Counted from the first letter of the stretch, positions 17,445-26,872 are shown. The stretch: 64,000 nt of DNA from DATAXP01 sp963708675 (GCA_963708675.1 CAVPTO010000003.1:5766001-5830000), one strand, 5' to 3'. Notes: a model not told the origin generated them from the sequence alone. Made by a program: numbers and translations.

Positions 17445-19924
17445 TACGAAGGTTAAGTCATTCGTTCATCGTGGCGCTCGCTATCTCGCAATATGGCCAC
17501 GCAGCCACCATCGATGAACGATTTATCGACGGACTTCGCCAACGACGGTTGTGGAATCTGGCGGAGAACTACTGCACGTCGCGTCTCGCAGAGTCAGCGC
17601 TCGATCCTGAGTTGCGAATCACGTTGGTCGTCGAATTGGCGCGCACTTGCACCGATCACGCGTTGAATAGCCGCCCCGAGCAGCGCGACGCATTGTGGGC
17701 GAAGGCGCTTCAGGCGCTCGATCACTTTCGTCGCGATGATCCCGGTGCGCCTCAGATCGTTTTGGTCGACATGCAGGCGGCGTTGGTGCATCTGGCGCGC
17801 GGCGAGTTGGCGCGACGCGAGGCCGATCTTGTTGCTGACCCCGCGGGCAGACTCGACGAAGCGCGACGTGAGTTGCGTTTGGCGATTCAGTCGTTGCAGG
17901 CTTGCTCCGCGTCGGTCGCGGAGCAATTGCGACAGCGAGGCATGCGGCGTCCCACGCCGCCGGGAGCGTTAGAGGCCGGCGAGTTGGCATCGCTTGCGAG
18001 GAATCTCGACTTTCAACTCGCGCGCGCATTTCGCAATCAAGCGCTGACGTACCCGCCTGCCAGTGCCGATCGCATTAGCGCTTCGCAGCAAGCGGCCGAG
18101 ATGTTGGACAAGCTCGTTCATGCCGACGGCGGCGACACGTTGGCGTGGCAAGCTCGCGTCGACGAGATCGCTTGTTTGCGCCAGACGGGCGACTTCGAGG
18201 CGGCGTCGCGGCGCATCGTCGCGATCGACGCCGCCCATACTCCGCCAAGCGTGGCACTGGCTGTGAAAGCTGAGGAGATTTCGCTCTTCATCGACGTGGG
18301 CGACCTTCTCACGGCAGGGCTCATGGCTGCGAATGCTTGGCGCGATTCCGGCGGAATGTCGCCGCAGTTAGACGATGCAATTCTCACGGCGATACTGGAC
18401 GTGTGGCAAGAAGCGGTTCGTGCAGGGAAGCCTGACGCGGACGGCCTGCGCGAGCAAGCCGTGACGATCGTTCGACAAATTGAGCAGCGGCACGCGCCCT
18501 ATTGGGCGTATCATGCCGAGGCGTTGTTGGCCTCGCGGATCGTGGCGTCGCCGACGACTGGCGACACGGCGGAACTCGTGCGGGCGGCGGAGAGCTTTTA
18601 TCGCCTCGGCAAACTTGATGAGGCACTCGCGACATATGACAAGGCGATCGATCAAGCGCGAGCCAATGGGCGACTCGACGAAACGTTCGCTCCGACGATG
18701 GCGGCGGCGGCTATCGAACAACAGAAGAAGCGTTATGCTGATGCCGCTCGACGGCTGCGCTCGATTGCCCTAGAACAGCCACGCCACGAGAAAGCTGCCG
18801 CTGCTCATCTATCGGCGATCTATAACACGGCGCAATGTTTATCGAGTGCCCAGCCGTCGGAACTCGACGAATACGTCGCCATGCTCGACGAGCATCTCCG
18901 TCTTTGGCCTGGTGGTCCGACGGCGGATCGAGCGCGTCTGTGGTTCGGGCGCATCCGCGAGCGACAGCGCGCCTGGCCCGAGGCGGTGGCTGCGTATGGC
19001 GGCATCTCTTCCGATGGCGATCACACGGCCGAGGCGATCGAAGGTGTGAGTCGCTGCTACAAGGGGTGGCTCGAATCGCTCAAGGCGCGGAACGAGCCGA
19101 CGACGCAACTCGCGACCGACGCGGCGACGTTCTTCGAGAACGTGATCACCGGCGGCGCAGGATTGCCGATGCAATGGACTTCGGTGCAGCGCGAGGCGGC
19201 GCTCGACGCGGCGCGGATGTGGCTTGAGTTCACGAACGCCGGCGCCCCGCGTGCTCAACGCATCTTGGAAGCTGCGCTGGCGGCCCCGGGAGAAACTTCG
19301 AGCGAGTGGCGCGAGGCGGCGCGGTGCTGGCTGGCGTTGTCGCTGGTCGCGCAAGGGAAACATGCCGAAGCGGCGGCGATGTTGGACGAGTTCGGCGGCG
19401 ACGCGACGTCGGCCCTGTCGCTACTAAGCGGCCTCAGCCGTGCCGCGAAAGACGCCACTCCTGAAACGCGGCGACAACTGGCGGAACTGAGCCTGCGCGT
19501 GGCCGATCGACTGCAATCGCAGGCGGCGACGCTATCGCCGACGCAGCGACGCGACGTGATTCTTAGCATCGCACGCGCGCTCGCCGACTTGGAACGCACG
19601 AGCGAGGCGACGGCGAAGCTCGCCGCGCTGGCGGCCGAGGCGCCGAAGGACGCGGACGTGCAGGAGGCGTATGCCGACGCGCTTATCGAAACGCGCGAAA
19701 CCGCAAGCGAGAAGTTGGCGCTCGAGAGGTATCGATCGATCGAACAAAACTCGCGACCGGGGAGCGAGCGCTGGTTTCGCACGAAGTATGGCATCGTGCT
19801 CGCGCACGAACGACTCGGTCAGCACGATCGCGCGGTGCAGATCATCCGCGTCACACGCCTGCTGCATCCCGACATGGGGGGCGGCGAGCTCAAGGCAAAA
19901 TTCGACGCGATCTCTCGCGAGTAG
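17441..19924 (+). CDS. large secreted TPR protein closing the ExbBD cluster
   Basis: 827 residues. Signal peptide (LSHSFIVALAISQYGHAA) then a long all-alpha region with TPR-like units throughout, for example 'AAESFYRLGKLDEALATYDKAI' near residues 380-405 and 'YADALIETRETASEKLALERY' near the end. No catalytic motif. Probably a periplasmic scaffold working with the vWA protein and ExbBD. A copy of the dispersed word acgcgcgaaaccgcaagcg (19691-19709) lies in its coding sequence, encoding RETAS. The ATG overlaps the exbD stop, fixing the start. Confidence 0.85.
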   Translation: MIRRLSHSFIVALAISQYGHAATIDERFIDGLRQRRLWNLAENYCTSRLAESALDPELRITLVVELARTCTDHALNSRPEQRDALWAKALQALDHFRRDDPGAPQIVLVDMQAALVHLARGELARREADLVADPAGRLDEARRELRLAIQSLQACSASVAEQLRQRGMRRPTPPGALEAGELASLARNLDFQLARAFRNQALTYPPASADRISASQQAAEMLDKLVHADGGDTLAWQARVDEIACLRQTGDFEAASRRIVAIDAAHTPPSVALAVKAEEISLFIDVGDLLTAGLMAANAWRDSGGMSPQLDDAILTAILDVWQEAVRAGKPDADGLREQAVTIVRQIEQRHAPYWAYHAEALLASRIVASPTTGDTAELVRAAESFYRLGKLDEALATYDKAIDQARANGRLDETFAPTMAAAAIEQQKKRYADAARRLRSIALEQPRHEKAAAAHLSAIYNTAQCLSSAQPSELDEYVAMLDEHLRLWPGGPTADRARLWFGRIRERQRAWPEAVAAYGGISSDGDHTAEAIEGVSRCYKGWLESLKARNEPTTQLATDAATFFENVITGGAGLPMQWTSVQREAALDAARMWLEFTNAGAPRAQRILEAALAAPGETSSEWREAARCWLALSLVAQGKHAEAAAMLDEFGGDATSALSLLSGLSRAAKDATPETRRQLAELSLRVADRLQSQAATLSPTQRRDVILSIARALADLERTSEATAKLAALAAEAPKDADVQEAYADALIETRETASEKLALERYRSIEQNSRPGSERWFRTKYGIVLAHERLGQHDRAVQIIRVTRLLHPDMGGGELKAKFDAISRE

Positions 19925-19967
19925 CTCACACCGCCCCTGCTCGAGCGGCGCGGCTACCCGATTTTGC

Positions 19968-20330
19968 TTAGCGCCAAGGTCCGCGGACGTAGTACACACC
20001 GAACTGGTCGGTGCTCGACGGCTGCACGGGCATCGGCTGGTATCCGCCGCCGATGTACACCGATGGCAGCGGTCGACGGAACTGGTGATAGATCGGCGTC
20101 GAGGTTGTGCCGCACACGCCCCATTGGTAGTTCGACTGTCGCTCGGCCGTCGGAGGCACGACGAGCGCGTGCGGTTGTCCCCATGCCGGGTCGTAGTATC
20201 CGCGATCCCAGGGCGTGCGGTTGGCGACGATGCGCCACGAGAGGCGTTGAATCGGCTCGGCACGCGAAGTGGCGATGCACGACAAGGCGACAGCAACTGC
20301 GGCGGCGATCGTGGCGAAACGAACTTTCAT
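19968..20330 (-). CDS. small secreted Tyr/Pro-rich protein
   Basis: 120 residues, not recognised beyond the planctomycete habit of such proteins. Signal peptide (ATIAAAVAVALSCIATSRA), then a Tyr-, Pro- and Gly-rich mature part (RGYYDPAWGQPHALVVPP, VYIGGGYQPMPVQP). No domain. It pairs with a similar small secreted protein gene at 20447-20782 on the same strand. Confidence 0.7.
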   Translation of the reverse strand: MKVRFATIAAAVAVALSCIATSRAEPIQRLSWRIVANRTPWDRGYYDPAWGQPHALVVPPTAERQSNYQWGVCGTTSTPIYHQFRRPLPSVYIGGGYQPMPVQPSSTDQFGVYYVRGPWR

Positions 20331-20446
20331 GGGCGTGGGAAGGAGTGATTGGTGAGTGGGTGATTGGTGAGTTGTCGCCGCGGTGCAACAATCTGTTTCG
20401 CGAGTGACAACTGACTACGGACTACGGTCAACCGACGACTTACGAA

Positions 20447-20782
20447 CTACCACAACCACCACACGCGCGTCGTGTTCACCGGCACCGGGCCGAGACCGCC
20501 GTAGCGGCGGTACGTTCGTGCGTGCGGGTACATGAACTCGTGCGGCAGCAGCGGCTGGTACGTAATGTACGTGCTTCCGACGCGTGGCGGCACCGGCAGC
20601 GGGCACGGGTACATCTTCACCGGCGTGCCGCCAGTCCAGCCCCCTTCGTAGAAGTTGTAGAACAAGTCGTTCTGCGGACGGACGATGCCCGGGCTTTGAG
20701 CCGAGGCCGTCGTCGAGCTGCCCAACACAGCGCCGCCCAGCAAAGCGGCGGTCCACACGATTCGTTTCAACGTGACCGTCAT
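20447..20782 (-). CDS. small secreted Tyr/Pro-rich protein
   Basis: 111 residues. Signal peptide ending in ASA, then 'NDLFYNFYEGGWTGG', several Pro-rich stretches and a Trp-rich end (RVWWLW). Similar in design to its downstream neighbour, suggesting a two-gene unit of surface or periplasmic proteins. The function is unknown. Divergent from topoisomerase VI. Confidence 0.7.
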   Translation of the reverse strand: MTVTLKRIVWTAALLGGAVLGSSTTASAQSPGIVRPQNDLFYNFYEGGWTGGTPVKMYPCPLPVPPRVGSTYITYQPLLPHEFMYPHARTYRRYGGLGPVPVNTTRVWWLW

Positions 20783-21107
20783 GCGAAGGGTTCCTTCAAA
20801 CGTGACCTCGTCGTTCGTTACAAAGATTCGTCGCGCGACGGTGGCATGGCTGAATCTTTATGGGGCGCATGGCGCAAGTTGCCTCGTCGTAACGAGCGAA
20901 ACAGCCTGGATTTACCGTGGCAAAGGCGTTACAATCGTCACGGGCCGCAGCTTCGGCACGACCCACTTGCGCAAAGCGATCCTCGACCGCCGGAGTGCGG
21001 TGCGAAAATGAGTCGGCTCGGAGGCCGAATTTGCCAAGCCGAGCAAGGCTCTGGCGCGTGTCGGACGGATCGCACAATCGAATCGCACGCATTCATGGAG
21101 GCGTCGC
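20783..21107. other. divergent upstream region of topoisomerase VI genes
   Basis: 325 bases with no convincing gene. A ttacaat hexamer near 20929-20935 could be a -10 element reading toward topoVI-B; no strong -35 was found. A ggagg at 21096-21100 is the ribosome-binding site for the TTG start of the next gene. Confidence 0.4.
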
Positions 21108-23210
21108 TTGTCTACCCCTGCCGTTCTCGCCAACGCCAAACCCAGCACCAACGGCGATCACGACACCAACGGATCGTCGGAGTCCTCGGGAAGTGATTCT
21201 CGGGGAACGTCGAAAGCGCCGAAGCGTCGCGCTACGGCCGAGAGCATGGCCGCCGGTCAGCGCGATATTTCGGTCAGCGAGTTCTTCGCCAAGAATCGCC
21301 ATCTGCTGGGGTTCGACAATCCCCGCAAGGCGCTGCTGACGACCGTCAAGGAAGCGGTCGACAACTCACTCGACGCATGCGAAGAGGCCGGCATTCTGCC
21401 CGAGATTTGGGTACACATCGAGGCGACCGGCGAGAACCGCTACAAGGTCGGCGTGCAAGACAACGGCCCCGGCATCGTGAAGGCGCAGATTCCCAACATC
21501 TTCGGCAAGTTGCTGTACGGGTCGAAGTTTCATCGCTTGCGGATGAGCCGCGGTCAGCAGGGTATCGGCATCAGCGCGGCCGGCATGTACGGCGTGCTCA
21601 CGACCGGCAAGCCTGTGAAGATCGTATCGAGAATTGATCCGAAAAAGCAGGCGCACTATTTCGAGTTGCAAATCGACACGAAGAAGAACAAGCCAGAGAT
21701 TCTCAACGGCAAGGGGGAAGGCGAAGATATTCCCAAGGGGGAAGTTGAGTACGCCAAGTTCGTCGAGAAGCGAGGGCTGGAATGGATCGAAACGCCGCAC
21801 GGCACGCGCGTCACGATCGAATTGGAAGCGAAGTATCAGCGCGGCCGCGGAAGCGTCGACGACTATCTCGAACAGACAGCCATCGCGAACCCGCACATCG
21901 CCGTGCATTACAAGGATCCCGACGGCAAAGAGTTTCACTACGAACGCGCGGCCGAGGTGCTGCCTCCCGAGCCGAAGGAGATTCTGCCGCATCCATACGG
22001 CATCGAGCTTGGCAACCTGGTGACGATGCTGCAGTCGACGAAGGCGTCGACGATTTCGCAGTTTCTGACGAGCAGTTTTTCACGCGTCAGCTCGACGAAG
22101 GCGGCCGAAGTTTGTGAGAAGGCCAAGGTGAGCACGCGGGCGAACCCGCACCGCATTGGTCGTCACGACAGCGAGTTACTGTATCAGGCGCTGCAAAGCG
22201 CGAAGATTCCTTCGCCGTCGACCGACTGCATTACGCCGATTGGCGAGCAACTGTTGCTGCGAGGTTTGCACCATGTCGTGCCCGCCGAGTTCTACGTCGC
22301 CGAGACTCGACCGCCGAGCGTGTACCGTGGCAATCCGTTTTTGATCGAGGTCGCGCTTTCGTATGGTGGTTCGTCGGCCGCGGTGAAGATTTCGCTCGAA
22401 GCGCTGACCGAGATGTTGCAAGAGACCGACGCCCGCACGTTGCGGCAGTTTCTCATCAACGGGTTCAACGGCATTGGCGGCGAGGCGGCCGACAAGATTC
22501 TCACCGAGGCTGGGTTTGGTACTCGGGCGTCGCCGTCGAAATTGAAGCCCGCCGAGATCGCGAAGCTGCACCAGGCGATGCGCAATGTGAACCTGGAAGA
22601 AGGGCAGACGATGAACATCCTGCGGTACGCCAACCGCGTGCCGCTGCAGTTTCAGCCCGGCGCATGCGCGATCACGCAAACGATCATGGGCACGAACTGG
22701 CGGGCTTACGGCTTGTCGCAATCGCGCGGCGGTTTGCCCAGCGGCCCGGTCACCATCATGGTGCACATGGCCAGCGTATGGGTCCCGTTCACCAGCGAAT
22801 CGAAAGAGGCCGTCGCTTCGTATCCCGAGATTCAAAAGGAGATCCGCCTCGGCTTGCAAGCCGTCGGTCGTAAGCTCGCAATGTTCATTCGCAAGCGGAT
22901 GAAGGTTCGCCAAGAAGGTGAGCGCCGGAACGTGTTCCTCCGTTATCTCGGCGAGGTCGCGACGGCTGTACACGACATCAACGGTGAAGATCGCAAGAAG
23001 CTGTACGACCAACTGCTTAAGGTCGCGCAGAAGAAAACCGCCCAGGCCGATTTGAAGTTCGACGATCGCGGCCGAGCCATCGAGAAGGCGGACGACGAGT
23101 ACGGCGACAACGTGCTCATCGTTTCACCGAACGAGCCCGGCGAAGCCGAGACGCCTGCGACGACCGCCAGTGAGGAGCAAGGCAAGAAGCCCAAGCGAAA
23201 GCGCGGTTAA
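21108..23210 (+). CDS. top6B: DNA topoisomerase VI subunit B
   Basis: 700 residues. ATPase subunit of the type IIB topoisomerase that relaxes and decatenates DNA. GHKL ATP-binding motifs: KEAVDNSLDACEEAG (N box), VQDNGPGI (G1) and RGQQGIGISAAGMYG (G2). A helix-two-turn-helix and transducer region follow. The C-terminal 60 residues are a Lys/Glu-rich tail. TTG start at 21108 with GGAGG seven bases before it. Topo VI is standard in archaea and plants but patchy in bacteria, where planctomycetes are among the carriers. The A subunit gene follows after one intervening gene. Confidence 0.93.
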   Translation: MSTPAVLANAKPSTNGDHDTNGSSESSGSDSRGTSKAPKRRATAESMAAGQRDISVSEFFAKNRHLLGFDNPRKALLTTVKEAVDNSLDACEEAGILPEIWVHIEATGENRYKVGVQDNGPGIVKAQIPNIFGKLLYGSKFHRLRMSRGQQGIGISAAGMYGVLTTGKPVKIVSRIDPKKQAHYFELQIDTKKNKPEILNGKGEGEDIPKGEVEYAKFVEKRGLEWIETPHGTRVTIELEAKYQRGRGSVDDYLEQTAIANPHIAVHYKDPDGKEFHYERAAEVLPPEPKEILPHPYGIELGNLVTMLQSTKASTISQFLTSSFSRVSSTKAAEVCEKAKVSTRANPHRIGRHDSELLYQALQSAKIPSPSTDCITPIGEQLLLRGLHHVVPAEFYVAETRPPSVYRGNPFLIEVALSYGGSSAAVKISLEALTEMLQETDARTLRQFLINGFNGIGGEAADKILTEAGFGTRASPSKLKPAEIAKLHQAMRNVNLEEGQTMNILRYANRVPLQFQPGACAITQTIMGTNWRAYGLSQSRGGLPSGPVTIMVHMASVWVPFTSESKEAVASYPEIQKEIRLGLQAVGRKLAMFIRKRMKVRQEGERRNVFLRYLGEVATAVHDINGEDRKKLYDQLLKVAQKKTAQADLKFDDRGRAIEKADDEYGDNVLIVSPNEPGEAETPATTASEEQGKKPKRKRG

Positions 23211-23241
23211 TTCGACGCTCGTTACTGCCTAGAATATTCTC

Positions 23242-23935
23242 ATGGCCAAGCCCCCTTCAAATCATGCGACGAAAGTCACCAACGCGCTGCGATCGATGCC
23301 CACCTACGAACAGCAGATGTCGCAGGACTTGGGGTGGGCGATGACTCAGGGAAGCCTGTTCTTCGAAGATCGCGGCAAAGTTCAGGAGAGTTTGCGGCGA
23401 ATCGCCATAAGACTCGAGGAACTCGGAATCTCTTATGCCATCGTTGGTGGCATGGCCATGTATTTGCATGGATTTCGGCGCTACACCGAAGAGGTGAATA
23501 TTCTCGTCACGAAGGAAAGCGCAAAGAAAATCTACGAAGCGCTCGAGGGCTGCGGATACGTCCGGCCTTTTTCAAACAGCAAGAACCTTCGCGACACCGA
23601 CTCGGGTGTCAAAATCGAGTTGTTGCTAACCGGTCGATTTCCGGGCGACGGAAAACCGAAGCCGGTGTCATTTCCCGACCCGGCCGACGTGGGCGAGGTC
23701 ATCCACGGCATTCGTTGCATCACTCTGCCGAAGCTCGTCCAGTTAAAGCTGGCCTCGGGCATGACGGCGCCCGGATCGCTTGAGAGACTTAGCCGATGTG
23801 CAGCAACTCGTACGCACGCTCCACTTGCCGCAAGAGTTTCGAACGCAGCTCGATCCATACGTTCGTTCGAAGTTTGACGAGTTATGGGGCTATGCGCAGG
23901 TCGTTGATCCTCACGAACAAGGCGACAATAGTTAG
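23242..23935 (+). CDS. nucleotidyltransferase-like protein between topoVI subunits, frame broken near 23773
   Basis: About 230 residues. 'YAIVGGMAMYLHGFRRYTEEVNILV' (65-89) matches the GG..HG..R.T.D.D motif of AbiEii/MNT-type nucleotidyltransferases, but the expected Asp pair is Glu84 and Asn86, so catalysis may be lost. Near 23773 an extra G (ccc-ggat) shifts the frame; the next frame gives 'DRLRDLADVQQLVRTLHLP' and ends at 23935, a natural C-terminus for the family. Likely sequencing indel. It sits 31 bases after topoVI-B and 50 before topoVI-A, so it is probably cotranscribed; whether it serves the topoisomerase is unknown. Confidence 0.75.
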
Positions 23936-23985
23936 CCACGCCGACGCGCCGAATGGTTTTCACACTAGGGGGAGTTCTCAGATTC

Positions 23986-25131
23986 ATGGCTAAAAAATCA
24001 ACGAGTGCCAAGTCGGGAAGCGCGGCTGCCACGATCACTGCGAAAGACAAGAAGACGCTGGGGTCGATACATAAGGTGGCCGACGAAGTCGCAGATTGCG
24101 CATCCAAAAGCCGTGCGCCGCATTTGGAAGTGCCGAGTCGCTCGCTGTCGAACGTGCGGTTCAACAAATCGAAGCGATTTCTGGAAATGAAGGGAGGCAC
24201 GAACACCCGCGAGTTGTTCAACCTTTCGCAGGCAAAGGCCTATATGCAAACGCTCTTGGTGAGCAGCGGATGCAAAAAACTCATCGACCAGGGTAAGACG
24301 ACGAGTTTGCGAGGCCTTTACTACATGCTCAAGCACACGATCGAAGGAACGAAAGAGGAAACCTTCGACGACCAGCCCGAGAGCGACACGATCATCGAAG
24401 ATGTCGAGGTGACCCTCGAGGCGATGCGCGAGGAGTTACATCTTTACGCTAAGAACGCCGGCGCAATGGTCGGGCCTATCACGGTTGTGGACTCGGGTGA
24501 CACGATTGACTGCCGCCGTATGGGCTCGGGCGGTTACAGCATTCCGTCAATCTGCGAGCCGGACGTTGTGAGCTTTGACAAGTGCGAGGCCAAGTTTATC
24601 CTGCACGTCGAAAAGGATACGGTCTGGCGGCGATTCAATGAGGACAAATTTTGGGTCGAGCACAAATGCATTCTCACGCATGGTGGCGGACAGCCGCCGC
24701 GCGGGGTTCGCCGGCTGTTGCACCGGATGCACAACGAACTGAAGCTTCCTGTGTACTGCCTGCTCGATAACGACCCGTGGGGATATTACATCTACAGCGT
24801 TCTGAAGCAGGGATCGATCAATCTCGCGCACGAATCGGCACGCATGGCCATTCCCGAAGCGAAGTATATGGGCCTGCGAAGCAAGGACTTCGATCGATGT
24901 CAGTTGTCGAACAGCGTGAAGATCAACCTGAATGACAACGACATCAAACGCGCCAAGCAGATCGCTGAGTATCCTTGGTTCAAGGACAAGAAGGCGTGGC
25001 AGAAAGAGATCGAGATGATGCTCAAGAACGGCTTCAAGCTCGAAGTCGAATCGCTGATCTCGAAGGATATCAGCTACGTGACGGAGCAATATGTGCCGGC
25101 ACGGCTTGAGGATCAGGATTGGCTGGATTGA
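23986..25131 (+). CDS. top6A: DNA topoisomerase VI subunit A
   Basis: 381 residues. DNA-cleaving subunit, related to Spo11. The 5Y-CAP domain has the catalytic Tyr in 'TTSLRGLYYMLK' (Tyr112 or Tyr113). The TOPRIM domain has Glu209 (ILHVEKD) and Asp261/Asp263 (LLDNDPWG) for Mg2+. The N-terminal 30 residues are a Lys/Ser-rich extension. ATG 23986 is chosen because a purine-rich agggggag lies upstream; an in-frame ATG at 23953 would add 11 unlikely residues. Together with subunit B it would form the A2B2 enzyme. Confidence 0.93.
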   Translation: MAKKSTSAKSGSAAATITAKDKKTLGSIHKVADEVADCASKSRAPHLEVPSRSLSNVRFNKSKRFLEMKGGTNTRELFNLSQAKAYMQTLLVSSGCKKLIDQGKTTSLRGLYYMLKHTIEGTKEETFDDQPESDTIIEDVEVTLEAMREELHLYAKNAGAMVGPITVVDSGDTIDCRRMGSGGYSIPSICEPDVVSFDKCEAKFILHVEKDTVWRRFNEDKFWVEHKCILTHGGGQPPRGVRRLLHRMHNELKLPVYCLLDNDPWGYYIYSVLKQGSINLAHESARMAIPEAKYMGLRSKDFDRCQLSNSVKINLNDNDIKRAKQIAEYPWFKDKKAWQKEIEMMLKNGFKLEVESLISKDISYVTEQYVPARLEDQDWLD

Positions 25132-25151
25132 TGACGGGTGACGTATTCTGA

Positions 25152-25201
25152 GTTTAGCCGCGACGCGCAGCGAGCGCGCTCGCTGCGCGTCGCGGCTAAA
25201 C
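25152..25201. repeat. perfect 50-bp palindrome (25+25), copy 1
   Basis: The left half (25152-25176, gtttagccgcgacgcgcagc..) and right half (25177-25201) are exact reverse complements with no loop. It lies between convergent topoVI-A and the EF-hand gene, where it could end transcription both ways. A related perfect palindrome is at 49220-49269 and a half copy at about 43300-43320. Confidence 0.9.
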
Positions 25202-25217
25202 GACAAACGTCGCGTTT

Positions 25218-25766
25218 CTAGCGCTGGGGTGGTCCGCCAGGACCACGCGGAGAACCACCAGGTCCGCGATTGCCCATGTCGCGAAGTTGCTCGCGCTGTT
25301 CGGGTGTGAGGATATTCGCCAACCGTTTGTCGACGTCTTCTTGCAACTTGGCGAGTTCGGCCTTTTGGTCATCGCTAAGTTGGAGCATGTCTTGCATCCT
25401 GCCTGGCAACACCTGCCCGGGGCGCGGAGGTCCGAAAGCTCCCGGGCCACCCGGAGGACCGAAGCCACCAGGACCGGCGGCGAGTTGCATCGTCTCCGAT
25501 TCCGTGGCGAAGTAGGCGGTCATCTCGTACTTGGTGATCGTGTCGTCCTTGTTGGCGTCCATGCGATCCATCAGTGGCGCCAGTCGTTCGTCGGTGACTT
25601 CCTTCTTCGAGACGACGCCATCGCCGTTGGTGTCGAAGGCCATCAATCGCGAGACGAAGTCGTCGGCGCTCCCGCCACGCTGTCCGCGAGGTCCAGGCCC
25701 TTGCGCCGCAGCGTGTGAACTCATCGCAAGAAGCGTTAAAGACAAACACGCAAGCCGTCGGCTCAT
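25218..25766 (-). CDS. secreted EF-hand protein with Spy-like LTxxQ tail
   Basis: 182 residues. Signal peptide (LSLTLLAMSSHAAAQ), two EF-hand calcium loops (DTNGDGVVSKKE near 45-56; DANKDDTITKYE near 73-84), a Gly/Pro-rich linker, then a helical part with LTPEQREQL near residue 155, like the LTxxQ motif of Spy/CpxP periplasmic proteins. A Gly/Pro-rich end follows. The gene is common in planctomycetes; its function is unknown. Calcium binding is a family inference. Confidence 0.8.
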   Translation of the reverse strand: MSRRLACLSLTLLAMSSHAAAQGPGPRGQRGGSADDFVSRLMAFDTNGDGVVSKKEVTDERLAPLMDRMDANKDDTITKYEMTAYFATESETMQLAAGPGGFGPPGGPGAFGPPRPGQVLPGRMQDMLQLSDDQKAELAKLQEDVDKRLANILTPEQREQLRDMGNRGPGGSPRGPGGPPQR

Positions 25767-25804
25767 CGCAGTTCACCCTTCGGAAAGCGTTAAAAACGAA
25801 TCGT

Positions 25805-26503
25805 TCATCCGCGACGAGTGTAACCGGCCTTCAACGAGTTCTCGTCCGGCGTGCGGCCAAGTACGACGTCGAAGTTCGCCGTGAGTTCACCGACGGTCGA
25901 ACCCTGCTTCGGCTTGAAGTCGACGAGCAGCAATTCGCGGTCGATCGGGTCACGTGCGCTGGCGAAGACGCCGTCGCGTGGGTTCCCCGGATGATTGCGA
26001 ATCATCATTTGCGTCGTCAGCAACTCGCGCGTGCCGCGCAACACTTTCACGTGAATGTGCGGCGCGGGACGGCCTGGGTACGGCACCGGCTTGATCGTGC
26101 GGAAGTAATACTCGCCTTTCGATCCGGTCGTGAATCGGCCGAAGCCCTGGAAGTTTCTATCCTGCTGATCCGCTTTAGTGCGGCTGTCGGCCGAGTGCAG
26201 ATAGACCTGGTTGGCGTCGCATTGCCAAATCTCGACTGTCGCGTTGCGAATCGGGTCGCCGTGAGTGTCGAGAATGCGGCCGGTGAGATGCGTGATCTCG
26301 CCGACGGCCGGCGTGAGGCTGTCGCTGATGATGATCAGATCGTTGTCGGTATCGAGCGGCAAGCGATCGGGATAGAACGGCCCCTCGGTCATTTCGGGCG
26401 TTCGCAGCAGTTGCTCGGCGAAGGCCCCGGGAGTCGCGAACAAGCTGATGCCCATCGCGCCGAGAAACGCGCGACGATTCGGATAAAAGATGGGTTGGCT
26501 CAT
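25805..26503 (-). CDS. intradiol ring-cleavage dioxygenase-like protein, Tat-type leader
   Basis: 232 residues. The N-terminus 'NRRAFLGAMGISLFATPGAFA' is a Tat-type signal, so export is likely. The mature part matches the protocatechuate 3,4-dioxygenase beta fold: 'TEGPFYPDR' (Tyr44), 'VEIWQCDANQVY', 'GEYYFRTIKPVPYP' and 'PHIHVKV' provide the two Tyr and two His iron ligands of the family. The natural substrate is unclear; exported homologues are widespread in planctomycetes. The gene stands alone, 38 bases from the EF-hand gene start. Confidence 0.85.
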   Translation of the reverse strand: MSQPIFYPNRRAFLGAMGISLFATPGAFAEQLLRTPEMTEGPFYPDRLPLDTDNDLIIISDSLTPAVGEITHLTGRILDTHGDPIRNATVEIWQCDANQVYLHSADSRTKADQQDRNFQGFGRFTTGSKGEYYFRTIKPVPYPGRPAPHIHVKVLRGTRELLTTQMMIRNHPGNPRDGVFASARDPIDRELLLVDFKPKQGSTVGELTANFDVVLGRTPDENSLKAGYTRRG

Positions 26504-26554
26504 GCACCCATCTTATCGCGGGCACCTACGGCTGCGAGAGAATTCGGGCCGTCG

Positions 26555-26872
26555 TCAGATGTGGATCATGCGATCCGACGCGTCGGCGGGGAGCACGAAG
26601 ATCTTGCCATCCCCCATGCGACCGGTGCGCGCCAGGTCGACAATCTTGCGGACGATTTCTTCGACCCGCACGTCGTCGACCCACAGGTTGATCTCGACCT
26701 TCGGCAGAAACGCCAGCGAGTACTCGCTGCCGGCGTATTGGTCGAGATAGTTCTTTTGGCGACCGTAGCCTTTCACCTCGGTGACGGAGACGGCCTCCAA
26801 AGGTGCACGCTTGAGTCCTTCGAGCACGCGCTCGGCGAGGTACGGCTTCACGATCGCAACGATTTGTTTCAT
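26555..26872 (-). CDS. PII-family signalling protein, short C-terminus
   Basis: 105 residues. Matches GlnB/GlnK: 'TEVKGYGRQK', a T-loop with Tyr46 and the uridylylation residue Tyr51 (GSEYSLAFLPK), and 'TGRMGDGKIFV' with the ATP-contacting Lys90. The protein ends at residue 105 (DRMIHI), shorter than the usual 112, so the C-terminal nucleotide contacts may be reduced. PII proteins bind ATP/ADP and 2-oxoglutarate and regulate partners by contact. Its ATG overlaps the ferredoxin stop (TGATG), so the two are translated together; the partner is thus possibly the ferredoxin or an electron-transfer process rather than an ammonium transporter (inference). Confidence 0.9.
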   Translation of the reverse strand: MKQIVAIVKPYLAERVLEGLKRAPLEAVSVTEVKGYGRQKNYLDQYAGSEYSLAFLPKVEINLWVDDVRVEEIVRKIVDLARTGRMGDGKIFVLPADASDRMIHI

